The notes under the pieces are model-generated. The model made no database searches. It had not been told where the DNA came from and saw nothing but the letters and a program-made list of their open reading frames with translations. Positions 14,370 through 22,766 of a stretch of DNA of 43,578 nucleotides are shown in pieces (within the stretch, counting starts at the first letter, position 1; the number at the start of each line of letters is the position of its first letter). Source of the stretch: Xenococcaceae cyanobacterium MO_188.B32 (GTDB taxonomy: Bacteria; Cyanobacteriota; Cyanobacteriia; Cyanobacteriales; Xenococcaceae). The DNA is taken from the NCBI GenBank assembly GCA_030065635.1, contig JASJDJ010000047.1, forward strand, positions 1 through 43,578, written 5' to 3'. A program made the position numbers and the translations under genes.

Positions 14370-16637
14370 ATGCCCCTTCGCGCACAACACGGATCTTCTC
14401 GCCCTACAGTAGATGTTGCTGACTGGGATATAACAACTGCCACGGGAGGAAACCTAACTGCTCCTGTCACCATTTATATTTGGGTACAACTCGTAAATCG
14501 AGTTGGGAGAAATCTTTTGAGCGTACCCAAATCTATAAGTGCAGCAGCAGGAGAAAAGATAATTGTCACTCTCAACGAATCAATAGTTAGATCTGGAGAA
14601 GATGTTTTCGCCATTATAGTTTCAGGAAGTGCGACAGACGACGAGACTACTGCGGTTCAACTCGCCAGCTTTGAGTACAGAGAAGCGGATCAAATATCTA
14701 CCAAAACTTTGCCTGCAACGATCGAGCTAACTGAAGATGCTCACATCAACGTTAGTAACCTAGAAGTTGCTACTGCCAGTGAGCTACCTAGTGGTTCAGA
14801 TCTGATTAATGGCATGGTGAGAAGAGTCACAGATGAAGACAAGATATATGCCTATAGTGAAGAGGAAGCAGCTTTTTTAACCCATAAATTCTCATCTATA
14901 AATAACTTTTTAACACAAACAGATTTAGAAGAAGGAGCAGACCAATTAATTGGTGCTGCTCCTATTTTCTCCGTTCCTAGAAAAGAAGCTGGGGTCGATT
15001 CGGTTAGGGTAAGATACTGGCTTCTCAATGGCTTTAGCGAGCAGGATGACCCTGTAATTAGTGCGGGACAAAGTTTTAATTTTATTATCTATGTTAATGG
15101 CGAATCTTATACCGATTCTGAAGGTAAAACTATCTGGTTCAATCAAGTTTTTGATGGCTTAATCAAGTTTGAGCTAGTTGGTTACTATCGCTATTTAAAC
15201 GCTGCCTTTGACAACTCGATCGACTCGGCTGGAATAGAGCAAATTTGGTCACCTTCTTCTGTTCCTAAAAGTATTCTCACTTTGCCTCAAGATCTACCAG
15301 CAGGATGGGCAGCCGTTGTTGATATTTGGCTTTCTTTTGATGAGATTACCCTTGCCAATAGAGGAATTCAAGAGACAGATTTTATCGGCATCGAGTTCGA
15401 TCGACCTCGTAAATTTTCTGCCCTTTCTCCCCTAACTAACGCGCTCGGCAACAATACTATTTTTGGCACGGACGATCGCGCCCTGGTACTGCCCAATAAA
15501 ATATTTGCAGGCAAGGGAGTAATTAATGGGCGAGATGTTAGCGTTGAAGAGCAAGTCTTAGAGGGAATTAGCCAAGATACCGATAATCAACTGGTTGTTA
15601 TCAATTCGATCGACGGCAGCGTTCGCGTAGTTCAACCAGCAGAGGAGATCTTTAATGAGGAAATTGTTAGGGCTAGTATTTCTACCTCCCCTGGCAGAAC
15701 CAACCCTTCAGAGGTTTCTAATTCCGTTACTCTAACCGCAGGACAATCTTTATCTGTAACTATTGCTCATCCCGTAATTGGCAATCGGGCGACCGTTCGG
15801 GGCGATTACCCAGATCCTTTAATTGCTGGTTCTACCTTAGCTTTCTGGGACAATCCTGAAATGAGGCTAGCAATAGCACATGATGGAACTTTGTACGAAG
15901 CTAACTACTTGGTTTCTGCCGATACTATTAGCTCTCAAACTATTGAGATTTCCTCTCTAGATGATTTTGTTGAGGTTGGCTTTTTACCAGAAGTAGCTAG
16001 CGATTTTGGTTTATTCAAACCTCAAGCTCCAACTATATCTACTCTGGGGACGGCAGGGAGTTTACCAGCAGGAGAATACAAAATTTTCTTTGTCTATGAA
16101 TATCCCGCTCCCAACAACTCGATCGCGAAAATTTCTCACGACCCAGAATTTCTAGCAGGACTTACTTCTACCCCAGCCTTGAAAACTCTACCAGGAGACT
16201 TTGAGGAATTAACCAAACCCAGCCTGTGGAGTAATGACATTCTTAGCACTGTATCGGCAGCGAGGGAACTGACCCACCAAGATCTATTGCCTTGGCGAGT
16301 CTGGAAGTTAGGAGCAAAAAGGATTCCATATCATTACAATCCTAATAATAATAGCCCAGATGATGGGGTCAGCACCATTCGCCCCAACTCGATCGCCACG
16401 GGGGCATTAGAACCAGTGCCTACTTTGGGTCTGAGAGTAGCTAATGCTTTTACTACTTTCAAACCCCATACCATTATCAAAGTTGGTGCGGGACTGCTAG
16501 TAACTGAAGATCTTGCCGATGATGCGATGGTAATTAACTTAGATAGTACTGCTATAAATCCCGCCGAGTCGATCGAGCCTCTCTATACTTCTGGCGGTGG
16601 GGTGCTTCAGGGTAGTGATGGGGAAGTTCTGAAGTGA
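14370..16637 (+). CDS. Large virion/fibre-like protein (755 aa)
   Basis: Not recognised as a named family. The sequence is beta-rich, neutral to acidic and nearly cysteine-free, as in phage tail or fibre proteins. The N-terminal 120 residues form beta-sandwich-like segments (TIYIWVQLVNRVGRNLL, KIIVTLNESIVRSGEDVFAIIVSG). The middle has a jelly-roll-like domain (about 205-345, VRVRYWLLNGF...FNFIIYVNGESY...WAAVVDIWLSFDEI). The region 430-540 repeats the N-terminal theme (ASISTSPGRTNPSEVSNSVTLTAGQSLSVTIAH). The C-terminus ends in INPAESIEPLYTSGGGVLQGSDGEVLK, a fibre-like tail. It heads the series of giant genes running rightward. Confidence 0.6.
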   Translation: MPLRAQHGSSRPTVDVADWDITTATGGNLTAPVTIYIWVQLVNRVGRNLLSVPKSISAAAGEKIIVTLNESIVRSGEDVFAIIVSGSATDDETTAVQLASFEYREADQISTKTLPATIELTEDAHINVSNLEVATASELPSGSDLINGMVRRVTDEDKIYAYSEEEAAFLTHKFSSINNFLTQTDLEEGADQLIGAAPIFSVPRKEAGVDSVRVRYWLLNGFSEQDDPVISAGQSFNFIIYVNGESYTDSEGKTIWFNQVFDGLIKFELVGYYRYLNAAFDNSIDSAGIEQIWSPSSVPKSILTLPQDLPAGWAAVVDIWLSFDEITLANRGIQETDFIGIEFDRPRKFSALSPLTNALGNNTIFGTDDRALVLPNKIFAGKGVINGRDVSVEEQVLEGISQDTDNQLVVINSIDGSVRVVQPAEEIFNEEIVRASISTSPGRTNPSEVSNSVTLTAGQSLSVTIAHPVIGNRATVRGDYPDPLIAGSTLAFWDNPEMRLAIAHDGTLYEANYLVSADTISSQTIEISSLDDFVEVGFLPEVASDFGLFKPQAPTISTLGTAGSLPAGEYKIFFVYEYPAPNNSIAKISHDPEFLAGLTSTPALKTLPGDFEELTKPSLWSNDILSTVSAARELTHQDLLPWRVWKLGAKRIPYHYNPNNNSPDDGVSTIRPNSIATGALEPVPTLGLRVANAFTTFKPHTIIKVGAGLLVTEDLADDAMVINLDSTAINPAESIEPLYTSGGGVLQGSDGEVLK

Positions 16638-16648
16638 AACTTTTTACT

Positions 16649-16757
16649 TTGACTGGTGACCAGTCAAGGAAGGAGCGACAAATTAAAATACCAGCCTTGA
16701 TGGGTTAGTTCTTGGGGCTAATAGTTAAATGGGTGGTTTTAAGGCTGGTATTTTAAT
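16649..16757. other. Two stacked inverted repeats in a 245-bp gap
   Basis: The gap 16638-16882 has no gene. It holds TTGACTGG/CCAGTCAA with a TGA loop (16649-16667), then a perfect 17-bp inverted repeat, ATTAAAATACCAGCCTT (16682-16698) with AAGGCTGGTATTTTAAT (16741-16757), enclosing 42 bp that itself contains TTAG/CTAA. The first could be a terminator-like hairpin. The second is too long and too widely spaced for a simple terminator and may be a structured RNA or a palindromic element. Confidence 0.6.
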
Positions 16758-16882
16758 AAAGCGCAAGTCCCCAAAGTAAAATAAGATTTGATTTTTTTGG
16801 CTAAAATCGTTTGTAACACTTCTTATTTCTGCGGAGTCGGAGTTTCTCCGCCTCCGAACTTCCAACTTCTTACTTCAAAAAA

Positions 16883-17680
16883 ATGCCCCTACTTCCCGAT
16901 TACTTAAAAGTAACCGATCTGACTGCTCTCAAAGCCTTAACCGAGATAACCGAGCGACGGAACGGAGAAATAAAAATCGTCGATGTTGTTGCTTCGGCTA
17001 CTCCCGAATACAACTTGAGCGACGTAGCTTATCGTTACAATTCCGCTAGTTCCGCCGATAACCTAGAACCAGCTATAGTCGTTCCCGACGATAGTAACGG
17101 ACGTTGGGTCATGGTTAACAATCCTATTGCCATTGCTACTGCTGCTCCTACAACTGCACCAGCTAAAGAAAATGTCAGGTATATTGCTATCTTAGAGACT
17201 CCTACTCGCGTAGTCGAATGGCATTCCCCACCCTATCTTCCCGCTACTCCTGCGGTAGAAGATTGGCATCCAGTCATTAAGGCGATCGATATTGGCGAAG
17301 TTCCTACTTTCAATGCCGACTTTGTGGGGCAATTAGTAAAAGACACCAATACTGGCTGGGTTTACAAGGCGATCGACCTTACGGGCAGTTGGGTACTAAG
17401 CCTACCTCATTTTGTCTATGGCACGGACGTAACAGCAGCCGAGACTTTGACTTTGGAATATCACGGGCAGTACAAAAAAGTCACAGCCGATTTAACTTTA
17501 ACCCTGCCCTCTGGATTGGTAACAAATATAGAGGCTAAGGTAATAGTGCCAGCCACTATTACCTTAACTTTAAGTCCAGATACGGGAACAACTCTTAATG
17601 GAGGAACTGGCACGATTACGGCGACAAATACAACTGCTACAGTTCACAATAATGGTGACGATTGGTTTGTTTTTAGTTAG
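16883..17680 (+). CDS. Virion-associated/fibre-like protein (265 aa)
   Basis: Unrecognised. The N-terminus (MPLLPDYLKVTDLTALKALT...RRNGEIKIVDVVASATPEYNLSDVAYRY, then DDSNGRWVMVNN) resembles the carbohydrate-binding or attachment stubs common in tail fibre genes. The centre has a WHPVIKAIDIGEVPTFNADF segment. The C-terminal 90 residues are a threonine-rich beta-structure (LTLTLPSGLVTNIEAKVIVPATITLTLSPDTGTTLNGGTGTITATN) ending in WFVFS, similar to head-fibre or decoration C-termini. It lies 19 bp upstream of the next gene, so they are co-transcribed. Confidence 0.6.
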   Translation: MPLLPDYLKVTDLTALKALTEITERRNGEIKIVDVVASATPEYNLSDVAYRYNSASSADNLEPAIVVPDDSNGRWVMVNNPIAIATAAPTTAPAKENVRYIAILETPTRVVEWHSPPYLPATPAVEDWHPVIKAIDIGEVPTFNADFVGQLVKDTNTGWVYKAIDLTGSWVLSLPHFVYGTDVTAAETLTLEYHGQYKKVTADLTLTLPSGLVTNIEAKVIVPATITLTLSPDTGTTLNGGTGTITATNTTATVHNNGDDWFVFS

Positions 17681-17699
17681 TAAGTAGTAATTAGTAATT

Positions 17700-20600
17700 G
17701 TGTTCACTGTCTCTGTTTCCACTCGCTCGAGCTTTGCCAGTCAGTCAAACTGGGCGAGCCAAAATAGTTTTTCTCCTCTAGCCATAATTTCTCAGGCATC
17801 TACAACGGAGGAGAAACATGGCTTGTTTGGTCTGGTAGACTACCAAGAAACTTCCGATCTGAGCGGAAAGATGAGGACTACCTGCATAGACCTAACCCAA
17901 CTCAGCTTTTTAAGAAGCCTGAACGTAGATGGGAGTATTAGTGTAACTAGATCCTTTGAAGGACATCCCAGTGTATCCCTAGCTTTTGTGGTATGCAGTA
18001 CCGATGTCGAGCGAGCTAGATTATCTTTACTTAATGGAACGAAGGTAAATGCTTTGGGACTGCCCTTACGGATTACAAGATTTAGCGTTAATTCCTTAAA
18101 TGCCGAAAATACTCAGGCGATAATCAGGTTAGAACTCCAAGGCATCCACGCACCCTATGGAAGTCCTTCGCGCAATCCCCTCGATCGACCAGTCAAGTTA
18201 AGAGATTGTAGCAAGAAAATTAAAAATATCTCTCTTTCTGCTTTAGCTGCTAAAGCCCGAACGCGGTATATAGGAGAAAATCTCAATATTCGCATCTATC
18301 GCAGCACTAGCCCCTTAGCTACAACTACGGTTAGGCAGGAGTTACAGAGCAGAGTTAGAATCAATAATGATTTCGTTTATTACTCCAATCCTTTAGGAGT
18401 ACAAGCCAAGGGCTGGAAAAGTACACCGCTTCATCGCCTCGACCCGAAGCAGGTCATCAAGATAGAAAGTCATAACTTTGCAGGAGCGGGGGCGTTAGTA
18501 GACGATATACAGCTATCCAATGAGTACCGCAATACCGAACTGAAACTAGATACTCGCGCCGTTACTGAAGATGACGATCTGCAAGGAACGACCATTCGTT
18601 GGGAGTTTGAAAACGCGGTTAGCTTCTGGGATTGTCAGACTCCAGCCGAACCGTATTCAATTGGCGAGAATGTTTACATAACTAAAACGCCAGTTGAAGA
18701 TGTCTTAAAAAATCCTGGTATAGCCTGGGATGTGGGGGGATTCACTAAAACTGCCCACAAGATTGTCGAGCGCAATGGATTAGAGACTTTTAGAGTAACT
18801 CGTAAGTTTGGGTGGGTAGTTTCTAGTTTAGATGTCTATCGAGTTCGCAGGATTTATCGAAATGAGGATGGAGAGCTTTTAACTAAAGGCAACTGGCTCG
18901 AAGTAGGAGACAATTATGCCATTCAGTTTTATAACGGTCACTTCGTTACTTACTACTGGCGCGAAGTAGAGACTACTACGACCAATCGCTTTTACGATCG
19001 CGATGGCTATCTGTATCTGATTCGAGTAAGAGGTAAAAAGCTCGGTCGCCTCAAGCAAGATAATTCCAATCTAGAAGGGATTAGACTTTTATGGAATGCT
19101 AAAGAGGAACTATTTAGGGCGGAAAAGGAGCTAGAAGAGTCTGAGTTGACCTCTTCTGAACCAGAGGACTCTCCTGGCAGAAAAAGATACGAGGAACTGC
19201 AAGCTATTATCAAAAAAACCCAGGCGATGATTCGCCTAGCCGAGTATTACAAATTCGATCGCACTTTTCCTGTTTACGAAACAACTACTTATTCTTTACA
19301 ACCTCTGCGTAAGTATTTCCCTGACGTAGTTAAACCAGATGATGTTAAGTGTGTAGGTGAAGGAGGTTTTATCGAGCCAAAGTTCCTCCGACGCTCCCTA
19401 AGAATACAAAGGTTGAGGCAAATCAAGGAAAATCCTGGCAGTACTGAAGAGTACCCCTTACCCCCAATTGTCTTCGGCAAAATAGTTAAAGAAGAAAGAA
19501 TAGTTACGATTACCTCGACTAAAAAGCCAGAGCGGTTTACCACTATTCACTTTACTTCTACCCGTGAAGGCACGGGGTTAAATTACCGAGTTCAAGTACA
19601 CGGCAAAACTGAAAACTTGGGCAGACCTGGTATTCATCAAAGGATAAACAGGTTAGAACCAGATCGAGGTGCAAATATCTCCCGTGGACGAGGCTTTTTG
19701 CGCGGACGAGGCTTTCTCGGTCGTCGCGCCCTCCTCCGCAATTCTCAAAACAATATCAACAAGAGAAATAAGCTTTTAACTACCAAGTTTCTCCTTAATA
19801 CCCCAGGCTCTAATCCTAACGACAATATTCCTGAAGGTTCTATTTCCTTTCCTGACGTAGACAGCGAAAGCGTAGGCAGATCCGCTGCCCAAACGGCGAT
19901 CGAGATCGACAATGCTAGAAATGCAGAAGTATTAACTCTTTCTACCCTGTATCAGCCCAACTACAACGAAGGCGATCGAGTGCTTTGGTCGGGGAAAGAA
20001 TATGTAATCTTAAATATCTCCCACAACATTCGTATCGATTCAGGTTCGCTGCATACCCAATCTTACCAGCTTACTTTAGGGCGCATCCTCAATATTTCCC
20101 CTTCTCTCTCCAAGGTAAAATCTTCGGTCTTAGGCAGAAAGAATGCATCTGTTAAAACCTATGGTTTATATGCCGTTGATGGGAATGCCAGCTATCTCAA
20201 AAATGCCTACAACTTTGTTTCTCCCGTGACGATTCAAAGTGCTGCCAGACTAGGAAGATTAAAAGAGCTTTCTCTCTCTCTTGGGTTTGGGTTAGAAAGT
20301 GTAGACTCGTTTGAAAATAGTGACAATATTGATGGCTTTTCCTCTGGTGGCGGTGGTCTTAGTTTGGAACAGCTTCTAGCTGGTGGGATTTTCGGTACTG
20401 GCATTGGTGGGCTTGAGTTTTTAACCCCGATCGAAGAAGGAGAAGCTTTTGTCGAAACGATCAACCGTCTAGGACTGCTAGATGTTTTCCGAGCCGATTT
20501 TTCTACCTATCTAGATCAATTCGCGATCGAATACGTCAATACTGGCGATAGTAGCGGTGGTGACAATCAGGGTTCGGGTATTTTTGGTGGTAGTTCTAGC

Positions 20601-22733
20601 GATAGTTTATTGGGTGGTTTTTTTGGAGGTGCAAGTGGCAAGCAAAAAATCTATCTAGTAGAAGGGGGTAAGGATCGAGGGCTAGCCGAATTGATGCAAA
20701 ATTTAATCGGCTTGCTAGATGGCTTGTTCGATCTATTTGAACTCCCTACTATCAATATATCAACTGGTGCTGGCGGTGGCGGTGGCGGTGGCGGTGCTGG
20801 CGGTGCTGGCGGTGCTGGCGGTGGCGGTGGCGGTGGCAGGAGAGAAATAAGCGACGCAGATTTTTTAGCGGGGCTGATCGCTTCTTTCGGAGATCCTAAC
20901 GCTATGTTTGCCGAAATTCTCAACCTAATCGCTAAACTAAAAGGATTAGTAAAAAACTTCGATCCGCAACTGATAATCAATCTGGTTACTGATTTCGTCA
21001 ATAATTACCAGGGCGGTGCTGGGGGTGGTGCTGGGGGTGGTCTTGGCGGTGGCTCTGGCGGTGGCTCTGGCGGTAGTGGGGGTGCTGGCGGTGGCGGAGG
21101 TGCTGCGGATTTTAATCTAGAAATAGTCGAGGTAAATCTTCGACTTCCCGATTATTTAGGCTTTGCCGATCTTGATTTTGCCACATTGTTCGGGGAGTTA
21201 GATAGCCTGCTAGTTCTCATGGACGAACTGACTAAAAATCTTGATTTTGACTTAGATTTAAATCTGCAAATCCTTACTGATTATAGTAACGGCACTCCCG
21301 AAGGTGGCTCGAAAAATATCGGTTCACCTGCATCCTCTGGATCTAACAATACTTCTGGTGGGGGACTTTCTTCTGGTGGGGGACTTTCTTTTGGCGGGGG
21401 ACTTTCTTTTGGTGGGGGACTTTCCTCTGGCGGTGGCTCGTTTGGCGGTGGCTCGTTTGGCGGTGGACTTTCCTCTGGCGGTGGACTTTCCTCTGGCGGT
21501 GGACTTTCCTCTGGCGGTGGGGGAATAAATTTACAAGATGGCTCTAGCCCTACCAGTGGAGGTTCGTCAGGGGGGACGGGCGGAGACGTTACTATTATCG
21601 CCGATCCTATTTCTACTACTAGTCCAGACCAGGGGGAATTTGGCTTTGATGATAAAGTTTACCAAGAAACTGGCGGTGGATTTGGCGAAGATGCCGTAGT
21701 TTTCCCTGGCACGGACTTTACTATCGAGCCGATCGAGCCTGGGTCAACGGGATTTTACGAACCTACTTATACTTACGATGAGTCGATCGCCGATACAACC
21801 AATGCTTTTGTCGTAACTGGAGAAAGTCTAACTCACGTCCCTCTATACGATGGCGACTTGCTGCTAGTAACGGGAGCAACAGCTTCTCACTTGGTTCAAT
21901 GGGAGTTAGAACTAGACATACCAGGGATTGAGATCCTTACCCCTTACGACCTCGAACCGACAATTAGATTTACCAATGACTACGCGGGAGATTTCTTGAG
22001 ACTGAAAGTCTGTCTCCGTGGCGCACCAGAGATCTGCGATACTCTAGTTGTAGACACAGTGCCTACTTCTCGGATCGCGATCGATGCAGGCAAATTCTAT
22101 ATAACCAGTTCTGCTACTACCCCCAGCGTCTACAAGGTAGATCCAGCCACATTTACTCCCATTCCCAACTTTGTAGGAGACGGGGTAAATATTCCAACAG
22201 AGATCCTCTTTACTTGGAATCCTCCCAGCTTCATAACTCCAGATTCTTACACCGTCCAAGAGAGACAGCCAGATCATAGCTGGGTTTCTACAGCTACCAC
22301 TACTCAACCTCAAGCAGTGTTCGAGATTAACAAGGTCTACCGTATTTTAGCTAACTACAGCAGCCAACTAGGTAGCGTTCCCTCTAGTAACTTTAGTATT
22401 GAAAACGCTCCAGTTCTAGGACAATCGACAATTGCCAACTATGACACTCATACCCCTAATCTCCCCGTAACTCCCGCTTCAACTCTACCAAGCTTGTTTT
22501 ACACCTTCACCAGCGAGGAAAACCATGAAGATTCTCAGGCGATCGAAGGGCAACAATACACGACCAATTCTGAATCGGCAACTCCTACCTCAACTCCGCC
22601 TATCCTGTTCTACACCTTTAGTTCTGCTGAAACGGAAGAATCTAGCCATAACCTTAGTGGCGATCGATATACGACTAGCTCTAAATCAGTTACTCCTGTT
22701 TCCACTCCGCCAAGTCTTTTCTATACCAATTAA
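17700..22733 (+). CDS. Giant tail/baseplate-like protein with Gly-rich arrays (1677 aa)
   Basis: The largest gene, starting at GTG 17700. Residues 30-300 resemble phage tail hub or tail protein domains (DVERARLSLLNGTKVNALGLPLRI), followed by a charged segment with coiled coil (about 455-520, EELFRAEKELEESELTSSEP). Residues 720-800 contain AEVLTLSTLYQPNYNEGDRVLWSGKEYVILNISHNI, a hub/gp27-like barrel. Then come three glycine-rich arrays, about 1022-1047 (GGGGAGG), 1104-1137 and 1204-1278 (GGGLSS/GGGLSFG repeats), separated by helical blocks. The C-terminus has FN3/Ig-like beta domains (about 1330-1575) and three 35-residue repeats ending in LFYTF. Gly-rich loops suggest an adhesive fibre tip. 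The assembly role is inferred from the domains. Confidence 0.65.
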   Translation: MFTVSVSTRSSFASQSNWASQNSFSPLAIISQASTTEEKHGLFGLVDYQETSDLSGKMRTTCIDLTQLSFLRSLNVDGSISVTRSFEGHPSVSLAFVVCSTDVERARLSLLNGTKVNALGLPLRITRFSVNSLNAENTQAIIRLELQGIHAPYGSPSRNPLDRPVKLRDCSKKIKNISLSALAAKARTRYIGENLNIRIYRSTSPLATTTVRQELQSRVRINNDFVYYSNPLGVQAKGWKSTPLHRLDPKQVIKIESHNFAGAGALVDDIQLSNEYRNTELKLDTRAVTEDDDLQGTTIRWEFENAVSFWDCQTPAEPYSIGENVYITKTPVEDVLKNPGIAWDVGGFTKTAHKIVERNGLETFRVTRKFGWVVSSLDVYRVRRIYRNEDGELLTKGNWLEVGDNYAIQFYNGHFVTYYWREVETTTTNRFYDRDGYLYLIRVRGKKLGRLKQDNSNLEGIRLLWNAKEELFRAEKELEESELTSSEPEDSPGRKRYEELQAIIKKTQAMIRLAEYYKFDRTFPVYETTTYSLQPLRKYFPDVVKPDDVKCVGEGGFIEPKFLRRSLRIQRLRQIKENPGSTEEYPLPPIVFGKIVKEERIVTITSTKKPERFTTIHFTSTREGTGLNYRVQVHGKTENLGRPGIHQRINRLEPDRGANISRGRGFLRGRGFLGRRALLRNSQNNINKRNKLLTTKFLLNTPGSNPNDNIPEGSISFPDVDSESVGRSAAQTAIEIDNARNAEVLTLSTLYQPNYNEGDRVLWSGKEYVILNISHNIRIDSGSLHTQSYQLTLGRILNISPSLSKVKSSVLGRKNASVKTYGLYAVDGNASYLKNAYNFVSPVTIQSAARLGRLKELSLSLGFGLESVDSFENSDNIDGFSSGGGGLSLEQLLAGGIFGTGIGGLEFLTPIEEGEAFVETINRLGLLDVFRADFSTYLDQFAIEYVNTGDSSGGDNQGSGIFGGSSSDSLLGGFFGGASGKQKIYLVEGGKDRGLAELMQNLIGLLDGLFDLFELPTINISTGAGGGGGGGGAGGAGGAGGGGGGGRREISDADFLAGLIASFGDPNAMFAEILNLIAKLKGLVKNFDPQLIINLVTDFVNNYQGGAGGGAGGGLGGGSGGGSGGSGGAGGGGGAADFNLEIVEVNLRLPDYLGFADLDFATLFGELDSLLVLMDELTKNLDFDLDLNLQILTDYSNGTPEGGSKNIGSPASSGSNNTSGGGLSSGGGLSFGGGLSFGGGLSSGGGSFGGGSFGGGLSSGGGLSSGGGLSSGGGGINLQDGSSPTSGGSSGGTGGDVTIIADPISTTSPDQGEFGFDDKVYQETGGGFGEDAVVFPGTDFTIEPIEPGSTGFYEPTYTYDESIADTTNAFVVTGESLTHVPLYDGDLLLVTGATASHLVQWELELDIPGIEILTPYDLEPTIRFTNDYAGDFLRLKVCLRGAPEICDTLVVDTVPTSRIAIDAGKFYITSSATTPSVYKVDPATFTPIPNFVGDGVNIPTEILFTWNPPSFITPDSYTVQERQPDHSWVSTATTTQPQAVFEINKVYRILANYSSQLGSVPSSNFSIENAPVLGQSTIANYDTHTPNLPVTPASTLPSLFYTFTSEENHEDSQAIEGQQYTTNSESATPTSTPPILFYTFSSAETEESSHNLSGDRYTTSSKSVTPVSTPPSLFYTN
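20764..21525. repeat. Gly-codon tandem repeats (GGCGGT / GGTGGGGGACTTTCTTCT)
   Basis: Within the giant gene, three blocks have near-identical short repeats: GGCGGTGGC units around 20767-20838, GGTGGTGCT/GGTGGCTCT units around 21010-21105, and 12-18-bp units of the form GGCGGTGGACTTTCCTCT around 21355-21525. They encode Gly/Ala/Ser/Leu arrays. Such exact repeats are prone to slippage, so fibre length may vary between isolates. Confidence 0.8.
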
Positions 22734-22764
22734 TTACTAATTACTAATTACTAATTACTAATTA
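22734..22764. repeat. Heptamer tandem repeat (ttactaa)
   Basis: Four or more copies of TTACTAA fill the 33-bp gap between the 1677-residue and 1023-residue genes, ending two bases before the next ATG. The array therefore occupies the usual ribosome-binding position; no Shine-Dalgarno is present. Confidence 0.9.
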
Positions 22765-22766
22765 CT

